Positions 36,653 to 38,008 of a DNA stretch of 38,008 bases are shown here, piece by piece (the stretch's first letter is position 1; the number at the start of each line of letters is the position of its first letter). The stretch comes from Spirochaetia bacterium (lineage in GTDB: Bacteria; Spirochaetota; Spirochaetia; Treponematales; Treponemataceae). Location of the stretch: contig JALEPQ010000139.1 in assembly GCA_022768685.1 (NCBI GenBank), positions 1-38,008 on the forward strand, given 5' to 3'. Below the pieces are notes generated by a model that saw only the letters and a list, made by a program, of their open reading frames with translations, had not been told where the DNA came from and ran no database searches. Position numbers and translations under genes: made by a program.

Positions 36653-37147
36653 TTAATTGCGATTAAAAAAAATTTTTATGTTTCCGTTGGAGTATTGTCC
36701 AATCTGTTTACAGGCATTGAAGTTTTGAAGGATTTCAGAAGGAAAATAGATATTTCCTTTTTCACTAAAAAAAAATTCTGTAAGTATGAGTTCTTCAATA
36801 TAGCCTGCATATTTTTTTAAAATCTTACTTCCACCTATAATAAAAAGATCTCTGGTACACAGAAGTTCTTTATTTGTTGTTAAAAAATTTTCAAGAGATG
36901 GTGTTGTCTGAAAACCTGCTTTCAAAGTTTCTGAAAGAGGACGATTTACTTCTACGACGTTCAATCGATTTTGAAGAGGGTTCTGTAAACTTTTGTAAGT
37001 GTTATATCCCATAAAAACGATATTACCTGTAGTAAGCTTTTTAAAATTCTGTAAATCCCAGTTTGTATCAGTTCTGGTTTTCCATGGAAGTTCAAAATTA
37101 TTCCCCATCAGTCCATTTTTATCCATAGCAGCAATTGCTTTTATCAT
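36653..37147 (-). CDS. folA: Dihydrofolate reductase-family protein
   Basis: MIKAIAAMDKNGLMGNNFELPW...NFKKLTTGNIVFMGYNTYKSL, LFIIGGSKILKKY and LTEFFFSEKGNIYFP follow the DHFR layout. Confidence 0.8.
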   Translation of the reverse strand: MIKAIAAMDKNGLMGNNFELPWKTRTDTNWDLQNFKKLTTGNIVFMGYNTYKSLQNPLQNRLNVVEVNRPLSETLKAGFQTTPSLENFLTTNKELLCTRDLFIIGGSKILKKYAGYIEELILTEFFFSEKGNIYFPSEILQNFNACKQIGQYSNGNIKIFFNRN

Positions 37148-37210
37148 TATCTATAAAACCTTTTTTGTAAAATTGCATTTATTTTGCTTTTACAATATCA
37201 TAAAAATAGT

Positions 37211-38008
37211 ATGCAGGAAAACGAAAGAAAAGGGTCTTTTGATAAATTAGTTGCCGGGTTAGATTCTCAGGATAGGGCACTTATGCTTTCCAGAATAAAT
37301 CAGACCGCATCTCCTTCCGTCCAGTTTACAGCTACAGAAGAAACTGAACCTGATAGTAATATTACGCTTCGGTTAAAGATGGATCAGGAAAGTCTGTTTC
37401 ATCGTTTTTTTATCTGGCTTAGAGCAATGTTCAAAAAATGTACTCAGGAGCAGATTTATAATCAGGATATTCTTGCAGCCATGGCACGAAATGTGAACAG
37501 GGATCATCCTGGTCTTTTGAATCATAGAATATATGTTCTTGAAGAACAGTTTTATACCCAATTAAAAGCATTAAAAGATGCAGCTGATTTTTTTAAAAAC
37601 TATTTGTCCGGAATAGAAGATAATACAGGCAGTTTTTATGTTTTTTTAAGTTCGTTTGTTTCTCCCGAATTATCTGATAATATAAATGCTCATGCAGATC
37701 CTTTTATGAACGATTTTTCAAAAGATCCTTCAATGGAATTAAAAAATTCTTTATCTGCAAGTCTGGATTCTGTCTTAAATGAAATACGCGGTTCAACCAG
37801 AAAAAATCTTTATAATGCTGTAAAGTCAGTAAACTGGTTATTGTGTTTTTCAAGATTACCATTTCTTCATTTTATTTCCCAGTTCACCAATATTATGGGA
37901 GGCGTTTATACATGTCCTTACAGAGATGCTGTTAAAGATTACGAAAATCTGGCAGCTGTTTTTGATTCTGTAACTCAAATCCCTAATGAAATTCTTGAAG
38001 CAATTTTT
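37211..38008 (+). CDS. Partial CDS running off the window; possibly DUF5312-like spirochaetal protein
   Basis: Not in the ORF track because no stop lies in the window. ATG 37211 opens MQENERKGSFDKLVAGLDSQDRALMLSRINQTASPSVQFTATEETEPDSNITLRLKMDQESLFHRFFIWLRAMF..., 266 uninterrupted codons. The DUF5312 label is from memory. Confidence 0.75.
   Translation, partial: MQENERKGSFDKLVAGLDSQDRALMLSRINQTASPSVQFTATEETEPDSNITLRLKMDQESLFHRFFIWLRAMFKKCTQEQIYNQDILAAMARNVNRDHPGLLNHRIYVLEEQFYTQLKALKDAADFFKNYLSGIEDNTGSFYVFLSSFVSPELSDNINAHADPFMNDFSKDPSMELKNSLSASLDSVLNEIRGSTRKNLYNAVKSVNWLLCFSRLPFLHFISQFTNIMGGVYTCPYRDAVKDYENLAAVFDSVTQIPNEILEAIF

Overview
This 38 kb AT-rich window looks like a spirochaete (Treponema-like) chromosome segment. 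That assignment is inferred from family content and composition; no search was run. Recognisable genes include a U32-family protein, ssb, a GH35 beta-galactosidase, a PdxY/PdxK-type kinase, rubredoxin, hisC, a metallophosphoesterase, a SUMF1/FGE-fold protein, a CorA-type transporter, a His-rich CobW-type GTPase and a DHFR. There are also several conserved or secreted proteins of unknown function, and a partial ORF that runs off the right edge. The most unusual region is a co-directional block at about 19.9-35.2 kb. It encodes a compact type II secretion (T2SS)-like set: secretin, GspE-like ATPase without a visible CxxC zinc motif, short GspF and GspG pseudopilin. These are followed by three small or medium single-TM proteins, two lipoproteins, a clostripain (C11) lipoprotein and a 2104-aa Sec-signal-bearing RHS/YD-repeat protein with a putative papain-like (NlpC/P60- or CHAP-like) C-terminal domain. 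I propose this as a dedicated export module for a polymorphic YD-repeat effector. Non-coding observations include a possible switch-like leader upstream of the CorA gene, a near-identical promoter-like motif at two loci with a third weaker match, a possible short terminated RNA with an anti-Shine-Dalgarno segment, and a tandem 16-bp repeat in front of the CobW-type GTPase gene. No tRNA, rRNA, CRISPR array or transposase was recognised.
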